DNA from: Bacteroidota bacterium
GTDB taxonomy: Bacteria; Bacteroidota; Bacteroidia; Flavobacteriales; Weeksellaceae
Assembly (NCBI GenBank): GCA_023423715.1
Contig: JAFAFC010000029.1
Span: forward strand, 62,001 to 126,000
Direction of reading: 5' to 3'
DNA length: 64,000 nucleotides
Part shown: positions 1-8,040 of the stretch, piece after piece
Layout: each line of letters begins with the position of its first letter
How positions within the stretch are numbered: the stretch's first letter is position 1
The notes under the pieces: model-generated
Databases searched by the model: none
Seen by the model: only the letters and a program-made list of their open reading frames with translations
Told to the model about the DNA's origin: nothing
Translations under genes and position numbers: made by a program

Positions 1-6
1 CTTAAA

Positions 7-576
7 ATGAAGAAAAATCCTTCATTATTCGGACTTTTTGCTGCTTTATTGATATTTGTCTTCGCTTTTGGGGTTTACTTCCTGTTTCTTGCTAAGAAAA
101 ATGAATATCTCGTAGATAATCCGACTGATAAACCTTATTATTTCAAGATAAATAACGGTACCGAAAAAATCGTTGCACCTGGACAATATGTAAAAATTGA
201 TTTGGAAAAGGGAAAAAATGCAATCAAGGTGTACGATAAAGACAAGAAATTGATGTATGATTCTACCTTTCAGGTGAATAAATTACGCGGTCTATTGAAT
301 ATTACACATGCCGATTATTACGTTAATACGCAATATTACGGGTACAACATCAAAAAAGACTCCTTGCTTTCTGCTTTAGGATCAACAACGATTGATGGAA
401 AGCCGTATTTTGGAGCACCTAAGCATTTTAAAAAGTTGTATTCGGACGATTTTTATTACAATATTGATGAGGATTATGATAAACTCATCAAAAATATTGA
501 CAAAGTAGAAACGCGAACTAAAATTTTCCGCAAAGACGACTATATCATATACTATAAAGAATATTATAATTTTTAA
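7..576 (+). CDS. hypothetical membrane-anchored protein
   Basis: I do not recognise this 189-residue protein. It opens with one hydrophobic segment (about residues 8-30) that looks like an uncleaved anchor or signal, followed by a polar Lys/Asp/Tyr-rich domain with alternating beta-like stretches, so the body probably lies in the periplasm. The ATG at position 7 follows an A-rich stretch, typical of Bacteroidota starts. A longer upstream start cannot be excluded because the window begins only six bases earlier. It ends two bases before the menaquinone methyltransferase gene and is probably co-transcribed with it and porT. No catalytic motif is visible and no function is proposed. Confidence 0.75.
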   Translation: MKKNPSLFGLFAALLIFVFAFGVYFLFLAKKNEYLVDNPTDKPYYFKINNGTEKIVAPGQYVKIDLEKGKNAIKVYDKDKKLMYDSTFQVNKLRGLLNITHADYYVNTQYYGYNIKKDSLLSALGSTTIDGKPYFGAPKHFKKLYSDDFYYNIDEDYDKLIKNIDKVETRTKIFRKDDYIIYYKEYYNF

Positions 577-578
577 CT

Positions 579-1298
579 GTGAAAGAAGTTACCCCATACA
601 ATAACACCGAGAGCAAGAAAGATCAAGTAGAAGATATGTTCGACAATATCGCGCCAAAATACGATTTGTTGAACCGCATGCTTTCCATGAAAATAGACGT
701 TACTTGGCGAAATAAACTTGTAAAATGGATGAAAAACGATAATCCAAAACTGGTTTTAGATGTCGCAACAGGAACAGGAGATTTGGCTATTACCATCCAA
801 AAAGGAACGGGAGCTAATGTTGTTGGACTGGATCTTTCACAACAAATGCTGAACGTTGGAATTGAGAAAGTAAAACAGCAAAATCTTCAAGATAAAATCA
901 CAATGGTGAAAGGAGATGCAGAAAATCTTCCTTTTGAAGATAATAAATTTGATGCTGTTTCCGTTGCATTTGGAGTACGTAATTTCGAAAATCTTGAAAA
1001 AGGTTTAGATGAGTTGAAGCGTGTGGTAAAAGTGGGTGGTAGTGTTTATATTTTAGAGTTTTCTAAAGTGCAGGGCATGATGCGACCGTTTTACATGTTT
1101 TATTTTAAAAATATATTGCCACGTATCGGAAAGTTGGTATCGAAAGATGATCGTGCCTACACGTATCTTCCAGATTCTGTAGAAGCGTTTCCTTACGGTG
1201 CGATTATGAAAAGTATACTACAACAGCGGGGCTACTCGGAAGTGGTTTATAAAAAACTAACCTTCGGAATTGCCACTATTTATAAAGCAACGAAATAG
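579..1298 (+). CDS. ubiE: demethylmenaquinone methyltransferase (UbiE/MenG)
   Basis: Cytoplasmic SAM-dependent C-methyltransferase that converts demethylmenaquinone to menaquinone, the likely respiratory quinone here. The 239 residues match the usual family length. The family signature YDLLNRMLSMKIDVTWR is at residues 28-44, the SAM-binding glycine loop DVATGTGDLA at 61-70, and a second family motif around AFGVRNFEN near 130-138. The start is GTG, two bases after the preceding stop, and the next ATG would delete conserved N-terminal sequence. The gene sits directly ahead of porT, an arrangement I recall from flavobacteria. Only the ubiquinone/menaquinone naming is ambiguous, and Bacteroidota use menaquinone. 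Confidence 0.95.
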   Translation: MKEVTPYNNTESKKDQVEDMFDNIAPKYDLLNRMLSMKIDVTWRNKLVKWMKNDNPKLVLDVATGTGDLAITIQKGTGANVVGLDLSQQMLNVGIEKVKQQNLQDKITMVKGDAENLPFEDNKFDAVSVAFGVRNFENLEKGLDELKRVVKVGGSVYILEFSKVQGMMRPFYMFYFKNILPRIGKLVSKDDRAYTYLPDSVEAFPYGAIMKSILQQRGYSEVVYKKLTFGIATIYKATK

Positions 1299-1301
1299 AT
1301 T

Positions 1302-2075
1302 ATGAAGACAAGAACCTCTTTAATATTGCTTCTCGGATTGTTTTCCGGAATTCAGCTTCAGGCGCAGTTATTCAATACGAGAGATCGTATGGATAATTTG
1401 GAAGATTTTGATGAGAAAAAATTTAGTTGGGGTTTTTATCTCGCGGCGAATAATTATGATTATAAGCTAATTCTTGATCCAAAATACGGGATGAGTGAAG
1501 ATGGAAAGAAAAATCTAATTTCATCAGAATCATCCATGGGTTTTGGGGCAGGTTTAATTGGTAGAATGCGTTTGAATTCGAGTTTTGATTTACGTTTGGA
1601 ACCTGGACTTCAGTTTGTACAAAGAGATTTAACGTTCGATACGCAGGCAAATGATCGCTTTATAACCGATCCTACACTTGTTCGTACCTTATCAGAAACG
1701 GATATGTACAAAACAGTGAAGTCTACGTATATTGACATTCCTTTATTGGTGGAATATCACGGAGATCGCTGGTATAACTCGAGACCTTATGCTGCGGCAG
1801 GAATTAATTATTTGGTGAATTTACAAAGCAATGAAAAGTCGGAAACAGATAATATGCAGAACACATTTCGTTCTACGACGCATAATTTTGGATGGACGGC
1901 AGAAATCGGAATGCAGTTCTATTTTAAACGATTTAAACTAACTCCCGCTTTTAGAGGAACATTTTTCACCAACAATGAAATTGTTAAAGATAATGCAGGA
2001 ACACCACCGTATTGGGCTGCAGGAATTTCACAAGCTCAATCTAGAGCCTTTATGTTTGTGTTGAAATTCGAATAA
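1302..2075 (+). CDS. porT: PorT-family outer-membrane beta-barrel protein (type IX secretion)
   Basis: 257-residue exported protein with a clear signal peptide (residues 1-22, cleavage after the QAQ motif). The mature part has alternating amphipathic strands typical of a small outer-membrane barrel, with many aromatic/Gly strands such as WGFYLAAN and FGAGLIGRMRL. PorT/SprT is needed for type IX protein secretion and gliding in Bacteroidota. The position three bases after ubiE fits the known ubiE-porT linkage. The assignment rests on length, signal, barrel pattern and neighbour rather than on a catalytic motif. A general PorT-fold barrel of other function is the main alternative. Confidence 0.82.
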   Translation: MKTRTSLILLLGLFSGIQLQAQLFNTRDRMDNLEDFDEKKFSWGFYLAANNYDYKLILDPKYGMSEDGKKNLISSESSMGFGAGLIGRMRLNSSFDLRLEPGLQFVQRDLTFDTQANDRFITDPTLVRTLSETDMYKTVKSTYIDIPLLVEYHGDRWYNSRPYAAAGINYLVNLQSNEKSETDNMQNTFRSTTHNFGWTAEIGMQFYFKRFKLTPAFRGTFFTNNEIVKDNAGTPPYWAAGISQAQSRAFMFVLKFE

Positions 2076-2191
2076 GATTATTTAAAATTTTAATTAGATA
2101 CCAAAATGAAGAGAAAAATATTAATTTTTCTCTTTTTTTAATTTTCAACTAAATACTTCGTCAAAAATTATCTTTTAATAAGTATTTTTCC

Positions 2192-2199
2192 TATTTTTG
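2192..2199 (+). promoter_or_regulatory. Bacteroidota -7 promoter box
   Basis: TATTTTTG fits the TAnnTTTG consensus exactly and lies 24 bases before the coiled-coil/zapA operon, in the only gap of this operon group. No convincing -33 TTTG is visible. Confidence 0.6.
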
Positions 2200-2223
2200 C
2201 ATAGGTTAGAATGATTCCTAGAG

Positions 2224-2526
2224 ATGCTACAAGAACTTGAAAGTAATTTTTCAGAACTAGAAAAAAAGATTTTGAAGCTTAAAAAAGACTATCAAAGTCT
2301 TCAAGAAACTTATCTTCAAGTATCCGAAGATTTAGCCGAAATGAAGGAGAAATACCATGTTGAGAAGAAGAAAAATCAGGAATTGGTAGAAGACAACAAA
2401 AACATAAAACTGCACGCAACCATATCGGGGAATCCAGAACATAATCGTTTGATGAAAAATCACATTAACCGATTGATAAAAGAAGTAGATTTCTGTATTG
2501 CCCAACTTCAAAATAGCGGCTTATAA
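2224..2526 (+). CDS. small coiled-coil protein upstream of ZapA (ZapB-like role possible)
   Basis: 100-residue cytoplasmic protein that is almost entirely predicted coiled coil: heptads of Leu/Ile with Lys/Glu run from about residue 5 to 65, then a short helical tail. There is no signal peptide or membrane segment. Its stop overlaps the zapA start in a TAATG arrangement, so translation of the two is probably coupled. Position and architecture suggest a division-associated partner of ZapA, analogous to ZapB, which is also a small coiled coil. That role is inferred from context only, since I see no sequence signature for it. Confidence 0.8.
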   Translation: MLQELESNFSELEKKILKLKKDYQSLQETYLQVSEDLAEMKEKYHVEKKKNQELVEDNKNIKLHATISGNPEHNRLMKNHINRLIKEVDFCIAQLQNSGL

Positions 2527-2804
2527 TGGAAGTAAGAAGAATTACCATCAATATTGCCGGGAGAACATATCCCTTGAATGTCCCTGCTGCCGAAGAAGAA
2601 ACCCTTCGTCGCGTCGGAAAACAGATTGAAGGAATGATCAAAGATTTTGAAGCAAGTTTTGATGTTAAAGACAAGCAAGATGCTTTAGCGATGTGCGCCC
2701 TGAAACTGGGAGCTAGCGCCGAAGTAGTTCAGCTTAATTTAGATAAAAATATGGTCTCTTCCTTAGAGAAGGTGAAAGAGCTTAACTCGCTCTTGGAGGA
2801 TTAG
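2526..2804 (+). CDS. zapA: cell division protein ZapA
   Basis: 92-residue ZapA-family protein that binds FtsZ and stabilises the Z ring. The N-terminal strand-turn segment VRRITINIAGRTYPLNV is the family hallmark, followed by an ERLRR-like helix (EEETLRRVGKQIEGMI) and a C-terminal helix for dimerisation through a coiled coil. The ATG overlaps the preceding TAA by one base. The gene is followed directly by a 6S-like RNA, and zapA-ssrS is a linkage known in several bacterial phyla. Confidence 0.93.
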   Translation: MEVRRITINIAGRTYPLNVPAAEEETLRRVGKQIEGMIKDFEASFDVKDKQDALAMCALKLGASAEVVQLNLDKNMVSSLEKVKELNSLLED

Positions 2805-2814
2805 ACTGCACAAT

Positions 2815-2998
2815 ATTTTAACGACTGCCTACAATAGTTCTAACACATTAAAGGTAAACTCAACGCTAAACAATTACCGAACAAATGTTCACTTAATGGC
2901 GTGCCGCATCTCGCGGATTACAGAAAGTGAAAATCAGTTCAAATCGTGTTGATTAGGAGTTTACTCTCAATCTTTGAATTGTTGTAGGTTTTTTTATT
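2815..2998 (+). ncRNA. ssrS: 6S RNA (ssrS)
   Basis: The 233-base gap between zapA and rny folds into one long imperfect rod. Closing stem: 2828-2840 (CCTACAATAGTTC) pairs with 2976-2988 (GAATTGTTGTAGG), followed by a run of T. Next stem: GTAAACTC 2854-2861 with GAGTTTAC 2957-2964. Then AACGC about 2862-2866 with GTGTT about 2946-2950, TTCACTT 2888-2894 with AAGTGAA 2925-2931, and a terminal GC hairpin CCGC/GCGG 2904-2916. This layout, with a large central open region, matches 6S RNA, which binds housekeeping RNA polymerase holoenzyme in stationary phase. Exact ends are approximate. No protein gene fits here. Confidence 0.85.
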
Positions 2999-3037
2999 GG
3001 ACAAAACGAGTACGAAACATAAATAAAACATAAATAT

Positions 3038-4606
3038 ATGACTATACCTATAATCGTTGGCCTTGTATGCCTTATTGTAGGAGCTTTGGCGGGAATGTTA
3101 TTTTCCAAAAGTTCACTTAATTCTAAAGCAAAATTCATAATGGAAGATGCGAAGAAGAATGCAGAGAACACCCTAGAAAAAGCTTCAGTACAGGCAGAAT
3201 CGATCAAGAAGGAGAAACAACTTCAGGCAAAAGAAAAGTTCTTAGAATTGAAATCACAACATGATGCGGATATTCAAGGAAGAGAAAAGAAAATGCAAGA
3301 AGTAGAGAAAAGAACGAAGGAAAAAGAGCAAAAGCTAAACGATGAATTGAGTAAGACATCCAAACTTGAAAAAGATTTGGATCGACAAATTGCTGATTAT
3401 TCGAAGAAGACGGAAATTGCAGAAAAGAAACAGGCGGAATTAGACCAAATAACGGCTCAAAAAGTTGAAATTTTAGAGAAAATTTCTAATTATTCGGCTG
3501 ATGAAGCGAAAGCGGAATTAGTAGAATCACTTAGAGCAGAAGCAAAAACAAGAGCACAAGCACACGTACAAAGCATCATGGAGGAAGCTCAAATGAATGC
3601 GAAAAACGAAGCTCGTAAAATCGTTATCCAAACCATTCAGAGAATTGGGACGGAACAAGCAATTGAAAATTCGGTTTCTGTTTTCAATATTGAATCGGAT
3701 GAAGTTAAAGGTAGAATTATCGGTAGAGAAGGACGTAACATTCGTGCTTTAGAAGCGGCTACAGGTGTTGAAATTATCGTAGATGATACTCCGGAAGCGA
3801 TTTTATTATCATGTTTCGATCCGGTAAGAAGAGAAATCGCAAGATTGTCTTTACACCGTTTGGTTACCGATGGTAGAATCCACCCAGCTCGTATTGAAGA
3901 AGTGGTGGATAAAACAAGAAAGCAAATTGAAGAGGAAATTATCGAAGTTGGTAAGCGTACAATTATTGAATTAGGAATTCACGGATTGCACCCAGAATTG
4001 GTGAAAATCGTTGGTAGAATGAAATACCGTTCTTCGTACGGACAAAATCTACTGCAACACTCGAGAGAAGTGGCAAATATTGCTGCAACAATGGCTGCAG
4101 AATTAGGATTGAATGTGAAGTTGGCGAAAAGAGCTGGTCTATTACACGATATCGGAAAAGTTCCTGAGCAAGAATCAGAACTTCCACACGCATTATTAGG
4201 TATGCAATGGGCAGAGAAGTTTGGGGAAAACCCAGAAGTAATCAATGCTATTGGAGCGCATCATGACGAAATTGAAATGACTTCTTTATTGTCACCAATT
4301 ATTCAAGTTGCGGATGCTATTTCGGGAGCAAGACCAGGCGCAAGAAGACAAGTTTTAGAATCGTACATCCAGCGTCTAAAAGATCTTGAAGCAGCTGCTT
4401 TAAGCTTTGATGGAGTTTCTAGTGCGTACGCGATTCAAGCAGGACGTGAGCTTCGTGTGATGGTAGAAAGTGGAAAGGTTAATGATGAAGTAGCAGCACA
4501 ATTGTCTTACGATATTTCAGAGAAAATTCAGAATGAATTGACGTATCCAGGACAAGTGAAAATCACGGTAATTAGAGAAACAAGAGCGGTAAACATCGCA
4601 AGATAA
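3038..4606 (+). CDS. rny: ribonuclease Y
   Basis: Membrane-anchored endoribonuclease that initiates mRNA decay. The 522 residues show the full order: an N-terminal transmembrane helix (about 3-23), a long charged coiled coil (about 27-205), a KH RNA-binding domain with GRIIGREGRNIR from residue 225, and the HD phosphohydrolase domain with LLHDIGK (His370-Asp371). Length and domain order match the family. It has its own 5' region after the 6S RNA gene and ends just before a strong bidirectional terminator. Confidence 0.97.
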   Translation: MTIPIIVGLVCLIVGALAGMLFSKSSLNSKAKFIMEDAKKNAENTLEKASVQAESIKKEKQLQAKEKFLELKSQHDADIQGREKKMQEVEKRTKEKEQKLNDELSKTSKLEKDLDRQIADYSKKTEIAEKKQAELDQITAQKVEILEKISNYSADEAKAELVESLRAEAKTRAQAHVQSIMEEAQMNAKNEARKIVIQTIQRIGTEQAIENSVSVFNIESDEVKGRIIGREGRNIRALEAATGVEIIVDDTPEAILLSCFDPVRREIARLSLHRLVTDGRIHPARIEEVVDKTRKQIEEEIIEVGKRTIIELGIHGLHPELVKIVGRMKYRSSYGQNLLQHSREVANIAATMAAELGLNVKLAKRAGLLHDIGKVPEQESELPHALLGMQWAEKFGENPEVINAIGAHHDEIEMTSLLSPIIQVADAISGARPGARRQVLESYIQRLKDLEAAALSFDGVSSAYAIQAGRELRVMVESGKVNDEVAAQLSYDISEKIQNELTYPGQVKITVIRETRAVNIAR

Positions 4607-4625
4607 TATTCCGTTTTCTATAAAT

Positions 4626-4655
4626 AAAAAAGCCTCAATATTGAGGCTTTTTTTT
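4626..4655. terminator. bidirectional terminator between rny and a convergent lipoprotein gene
   Basis: AGCCTCAAT/ATTGAGGCT is a perfect 18-base palindrome (4631-4648) flanked by A-run and T-run, so it can stop both the forward rny transcript and the reverse lipoprotein transcript. Confidence 0.9.
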
Positions 4656-5175
4656 ATGGATCCATTTTGATGAACTTTCCGTTTTGGTCAAATTCATATT
4701 CGGTGCCGTTAGCAAGTTCGGCTTTGATGGATTTTTTATCTTTTTCAATCTTCTTAATGGTAATTCCTTTAAAATTGGTGTCAAAATAGGTTTGCACTTC
4801 CTTAGATATTAAGGATTTAGGAACTCCAGCAGCATCCTCAATTTCCTTCCAATTTCCTTTGTCATCAAATTCCGCTTTTACACCAGAATTCAAACGTACC
4901 TCGTACGAAGTGCCATCGAATGTCTCGGTTTTCTTCTCGTATTTCACGATAGGAACTTTTGCATAATGCTCATCGAGAAATGTTTTAATTGTCTGCGGTA
5001 TATCTTTAAAAGTCGCACTGTTGGTCACATCGCCAGGAACTTGTTCAATGGTTTGGGTTTCACTAGATTGTGTTTCCGTATTCGGATTGTGAACCACGAC
5101 TTCTTTCTTCTCACAGCTGATTGCAAAAGCCGCAGCTACGAATGTCAAAGGCAAAATATGGGTTTTTCTTTTCAT
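4654..5175 (-). CDS. PepSY-like (BLIP-like) lipoprotein
   Basis: 173-residue lipoprotein with signal sequence and lipobox FAISC, lipidated Cys21. After a Ser/Thr/Glu-rich linker (about 25-60) come two repeats of a PepSY-like/beta-lactamase-inhibitor-like unit, each reading TxYEV or TEYEF, then D.NG.W or DQNGKF, then an amphipathic segment ending V..Y/F. This fold is common in Bacteroidota lipoproteins annotated as PepSY-like. The molecular role is unknown, and periplasmic binding or protease-inhibitor functions are guesses. It is monocistronic, and its stop abuts the shared terminator. Confidence 0.8.
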   Translation of the reverse strand: MKRKTHILPLTFVAAAFAISCEKKEVVVHNPNTETQSSETQTIEQVPGDVTNSATFKDIPQTIKTFLDEHYAKVPIVKYEKKTETFDGTSYEVRLNSGVKAEFDDKGNWKEIEDAAGVPKSLISKEVQTYFDTNFKGITIKKIEKDKKSIKAELANGTEYEFDQNGKFIKMDP

Positions 5176-5282
5176 AAGACGTATTTTTATTAAAATTAAT
5201 GTTTATAATTTACTTTAGTATTACAAGATAATTTCAAATATTTAGTATTTTTCCATTCTATAAAAAATGCAAAAAATCTAGG

Positions 5283-6263
5283 ATGAATAAACTCTACATC
5301 GTATTACTTTTACTCACAAATCTACTTTCTCAAGCTCAATTTGTTCCCTATGAATTGACGGATAATTTGGTTTACAAACATGAAAATGGCGTTGCTTTAA
5401 CGTATTTTTTTAATCCTAAAGATTCGGAGGGATTCGCTTATGTTCATGAAAATAATGGACGTGAAGAAGATCCTACATATCATATTCGCGTGAATTTTAA
5501 TCGTAAGATTTTTGAAGCGCAAGCAAAGGTGGTTAATGAAAAATATTTAGACTTAACGGGTTATTCCGAATGGGATCAAGCCTATAAAACGGGTGGAAAG
5601 AATTATCGAATGGATGAAGTTTTGTGGACGGTTGAACCCTATAAAAATTGTATTCGTTTGGAAACGGCACATTCCGATGGTGAAAAACTGATTCTTTATT
5701 TTGCAGATCGTAAGGATGGAGTAGATTATTCGGGCGTTACCAATACGATTTTGCAAGTCTATTCTTTGCCTGAAATTCTGAATTATACCTCATTTCTAAA
5801 GAAAGGTTGGGTGATGGTTTATGCTGAAATAGAAAACTCGTATGGTGGCAATACGTTTTTAGGTTTACTTCAATCAGAAAGGAGAGTTCAAGATTTTAAA
5901 TATCAGTTTTCCGAAAAGCAAATGAAATATATTTTGGATTACAAAGAAACGGGAGAACCGTATGTCATTGCTGATCCAATTCCGGTTTACTGTGCGGTTT
6001 TTGGAGCGAATGAAGGTGTTGATTCGAAAACTTTTCAAGAACTGAAATGGTTTTACGGAGCCATGTGTTCCTATTATGATGATTTTGGACGTTTCCGAAA
6101 TCAGGAATTTCAAGACTATTACAATTCGCAAATTGAAGTTTATGCCAAGAAATTACTGAAAGATAAAACTCTAAATGATAAACAAATTGTCAAATTTCGG
6201 GAAGAAGCCAAGAGTTATGCACCTTACAACGCAACGGATCAGTTAGAGCGTTTTGATGATTAG
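5283..6263 (+). CDS. hypothetical secreted protein
   Basis: 326-residue protein with an N-terminal signal peptide (MNKLYIVLLLLTNLLSQAQ, residues 1-19, cleavage near QAQ). The mature part is rich in Tyr, Phe and acidic residues, with a beta-rich middle and a helical, charged C terminus, and it has no lipobox or extra membrane segment. I do not recognise the family. It is flanked by the reverse-strand PepSY lipoprotein and a convergent sugar-isomerase-like gene, so it is probably transcribed alone. Codon use is like its neighbours. Confidence 0.75.
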   Translation: MNKLYIVLLLLTNLLSQAQFVPYELTDNLVYKHENGVALTYFFNPKDSEGFAYVHENNGREEDPTYHIRVNFNRKIFEAQAKVVNEKYLDLTGYSEWDQAYKTGGKNYRMDEVLWTVEPYKNCIRLETAHSDGEKLILYFADRKDGVDYSGVTNTILQVYSLPEILNYTSFLKKGWVMVYAEIENSYGGNTFLGLLQSERRVQDFKYQFSEKQMKYILDYKETGEPYVIADPIPVYCAVFGANEGVDSKTFQELKWFYGAMCSYYDDFGRFRNQEFQDYYNSQIEVYAKKLLKDKTLNDKQIVKFREEAKSYAPYNATDQLERFDD

Positions 6264-6273
6264 TTAGGGTTTT

Positions 6274-7122
6274 TTACTTAAAGTAGGAATGTTGATTAAC
6301 ATAGTCAACACTTTCTTTAAGACTTTCCAAAATTGGTTTTTTACTTTCATCTTGTTCAAAAAACCAATGTTTTAGTCCTGCTAAATCTCGATTTTTAAAG
6401 ATTGTTTGGAATGGAATAGTTCCATTTCCGATTTCGCTAAATGAGTGATCTTGGGAATCACGATCTTTTACATGCCACAAAGGAAAACGCTTCGGGTATT
6501 TTCTGAAATACGCAATTGGATTTTTTCCTGCTTGGTACATCCAAAACAAATCCATTTCGAAAACAATATTTTTCGAGGTTTTGTTGAGCAAATAATCATA
6601 AGCCAATTGGTTTTCAACATGATCTTGAAACTCAAAATCATGGTTGTGATAACCAACTTGGATTCCATATTTTTGAGCAATTTCTGCCGCTTTTTCTAAA
6701 ATTTTTGGAAGTTTTAGATAGCTTTTTTCAGTTCGTTCTTCTTGTTGAAGATAGGCGAGAATCATGTATTGGCAACCTAATGATTGTAAATTTTGACATG
6801 CTTTTTCAAAGAATTCGACATTTTTGAAATCAGAAAGTGAATGATGTGAACTTAAAACGTATAGATTTTGCTTTTTTAAAATATCAGCAAATTCGGTGAC
6901 GGTTTTACCAAAGAGTTTCCCGTTGTATCCGTAAATTTCAATATTTTGAAAACCTAATTTTGAAACTTGATACAAACTTTCTTCAACATTTTTTTCAAGC
7001 AAATGCCGAATGGTATAAAGTTGCAAACCCAAATTCTTTTTTGATTGAGTCAGGATATTTTTTGGAAGACAAGAAGTCAATACTAAAAGACCACTAGAAG
7101 CAAGAAATGTTTTCCGATTCAT
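6274..7122 (-). CDS. sugar phosphate isomerase/epimerase-like lipoprotein (TIM barrel)
   Basis: 282-residue xylose-isomerase-like/AP-endonuclease-2-like TIM-barrel protein. It opens with a lipoprotein signal ending LTSC (Cys18). Metal-ligand motifs of the family are in order: IEIYG (about 61-65), the strand-end motif GYHNHDFEF in the middle, FEMDLFW, WHVKDRD and a late FFEQDES. Such exported versions in Bacteroidota are thought to act on sugars or polyols, but the substrate cannot be read from sequence. Its ATG overlaps the stop of the upstream thioesterase gene by one base (TAATG), so the two are translationally coupled. Confidence 0.85.
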   Translation of the reverse strand: MNRKTFLASSGLLVLTSCLPKNILTQSKKNLGLQLYTIRHLLEKNVEESLYQVSKLGFQNIEIYGYNGKLFGKTVTEFADILKKQNLYVLSSHHSLSDFKNVEFFEKACQNLQSLGCQYMILAYLQQEERTEKSYLKLPKILEKAAEIAQKYGIQVGYHNHDFEFQDHVENQLAYDYLLNKTSKNIVFEMDLFWMYQAGKNPIAYFRKYPKRFPLWHVKDRDSQDHSFSEIGNGTIPFQTIFKNRDLAGLKHWFFEQDESKKPILESLKESVDYVNQHSYFK

Positions 7123-7586
7123 TATAAAAACGGTTTCATTTCATCTTCGATTTGACGTCGTAAATCCATTAATTTGATGGCGTATTGCTCCAATTTTTCC
7201 TCTGCTTCTGTCGTTGGAGTGAATTTCGGAACTTGAATGGGATTTCCTTCATCATCAACAGCGACAAAAACGATGATGCAATGCGTTTTCTTTTCAAATT
7301 CTTTACGTTTGATATTTCGTGAAAACACGTTAATCGCAATATGCATGCTGGTAGAACCGGTGTAGATGACATCGGCTTCAACTTTTACAATATGTCCAAT
7401 TTTTATAGGCGAATAAAAACGAATTCCACCAACGTAAACTGTAACGCAATAACTCGAACTCCATGAACTTGCGCAAGCGTAACCCGCTTGATCAATCCAT
7501 TTCATCACGCTTCCGCCATGAACATTGCCGCCGTAATTAACATCGCTCGGTTCGGATATAAACTGAAAAGTGGTTGTGTTTTGCAT
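7122..7586 (-). CDS. acyl-CoA thioesterase, hotdog fold
   Basis: 154-residue hotdog-fold thioesterase that hydrolyses acyl-CoA to free fatty acid and CoA. The active-site region NYGGNVHGGSVMKWIDQAG holds Asn21, His23 and Asp32 as expected for the BFIT/YciA type, and VGGIRFYSPIKIGHIV and VFVAVDDEG complete the family pattern. It is cytoplasmic with no signal. It is the first gene of a two-gene reverse operon with the TIM-barrel lipoprotein. Upstream lies a short GATA-type tandem stretch with no visible function. Confidence 0.92.
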   Translation of the reverse strand: MQNTTTFQFISEPSDVNYGGNVHGGSVMKWIDQAGYACASSWSSSYCVTVYVGGIRFYSPIKIGHIVKVEADVIYTGSTSMHIAINVFSRNIKRKEFEKKTHCIIVFVAVDDEGNPIQVPKFTPTTEAEEKLEQYAIKLMDLRRQIEDEMKPFL

Positions 7587-7626
7587 ATCAATCTATCTAT
7601 CTAATTTCAATTAAAGGTAGGTAATT

Positions 7627-7658
7627 TTTGGGGTTTTCTGAAGGAAGCTTTATTTTTG
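7627..7658 (+). promoter_or_regulatory. promoter of the ArsC/Spx-like gene, -33 and -7 elements
   Basis: TTTG (7627-7630) and TATTTTTG (7651-7658) are separated by 20 bases and match the Bacteroidota consensus. The ATG of the downstream gene starts five bases after the -7 box, which predicts a leaderless or nearly leaderless mRNA. Confidence 0.7.
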
Positions 7659-7662
7659 AGGT

Positions 7663-8013
7663 ATGAAAAAAGTATTTTATCTGAAAACCTGCGGAACGAA
7701 TAAGAAAATTATGAGTCCGCTCGATTTGGAAGGTTGGGAACTACGCGAAATAAAATCGGAACCGATTACAGAAGCTGAATTAGAAGAAATACATGCTCGA
7801 ACAAAATCGTATGAAGCTTTGTTCAGCAAAAAATCAACGCAAATAAAAGCGCGTGAATTGGATGTGAAATCTTTGAAAGAAAAGGATTTTAAGAAGCTTT
7901 TGCTTGACCATTATTCGTTTTTGAAGCGTCCCGTTTTTATTACAGATGATGCAATTTTCATTGGGAATGATAAAAAGAACGTCGAAGCATTAAACGACTA
8001 TTTTGAAAAATAA
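7663..8013 (+). CDS. ArsC/Spx-family thioredoxin-fold protein
   Basis: 116-residue ArsC/Spx-like protein. The N-terminal strand leads to the motif LKTCGTN (Cys10), and a RPVFITDD motif near residue 88 is the counterpart of the ArsC RPIv loop. The usual second cysteine (CXXC as in Spx) is absent. Arsenate reductase of the glutaredoxin-coupled type, or a redox protein of unknown substrate, is possible. No arsenic genes are nearby, so resistance is not implied. The start is fixed by the family N terminus even though the promoter lies almost on top of it. Confidence 0.85.
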   Translation: MKKVFYLKTCGTNKKIMSPLDLEGWELREIKSEPITEAELEEIHARTKSYEALFSKKSTQIKARELDVKSLKEKDFKKLLLDHYSFLKRPVFITDDAIFIGNDKKNVEALNDYFEK

Positions 8014-8014
8014 A

Positions 8015-8040
8015 AAAGAGGCTGAATGCCTCTTTTTGTT
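8015..8040. terminator. bidirectional terminator
   Basis: AAAGAGGC (8015-8022) pairs with GCCTCTTT (8028-8035) around a five-base loop, with A-run before and T-run after. It serves the forward ArsC-like gene and the convergent GLPGLI gene. Confidence 0.88.
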
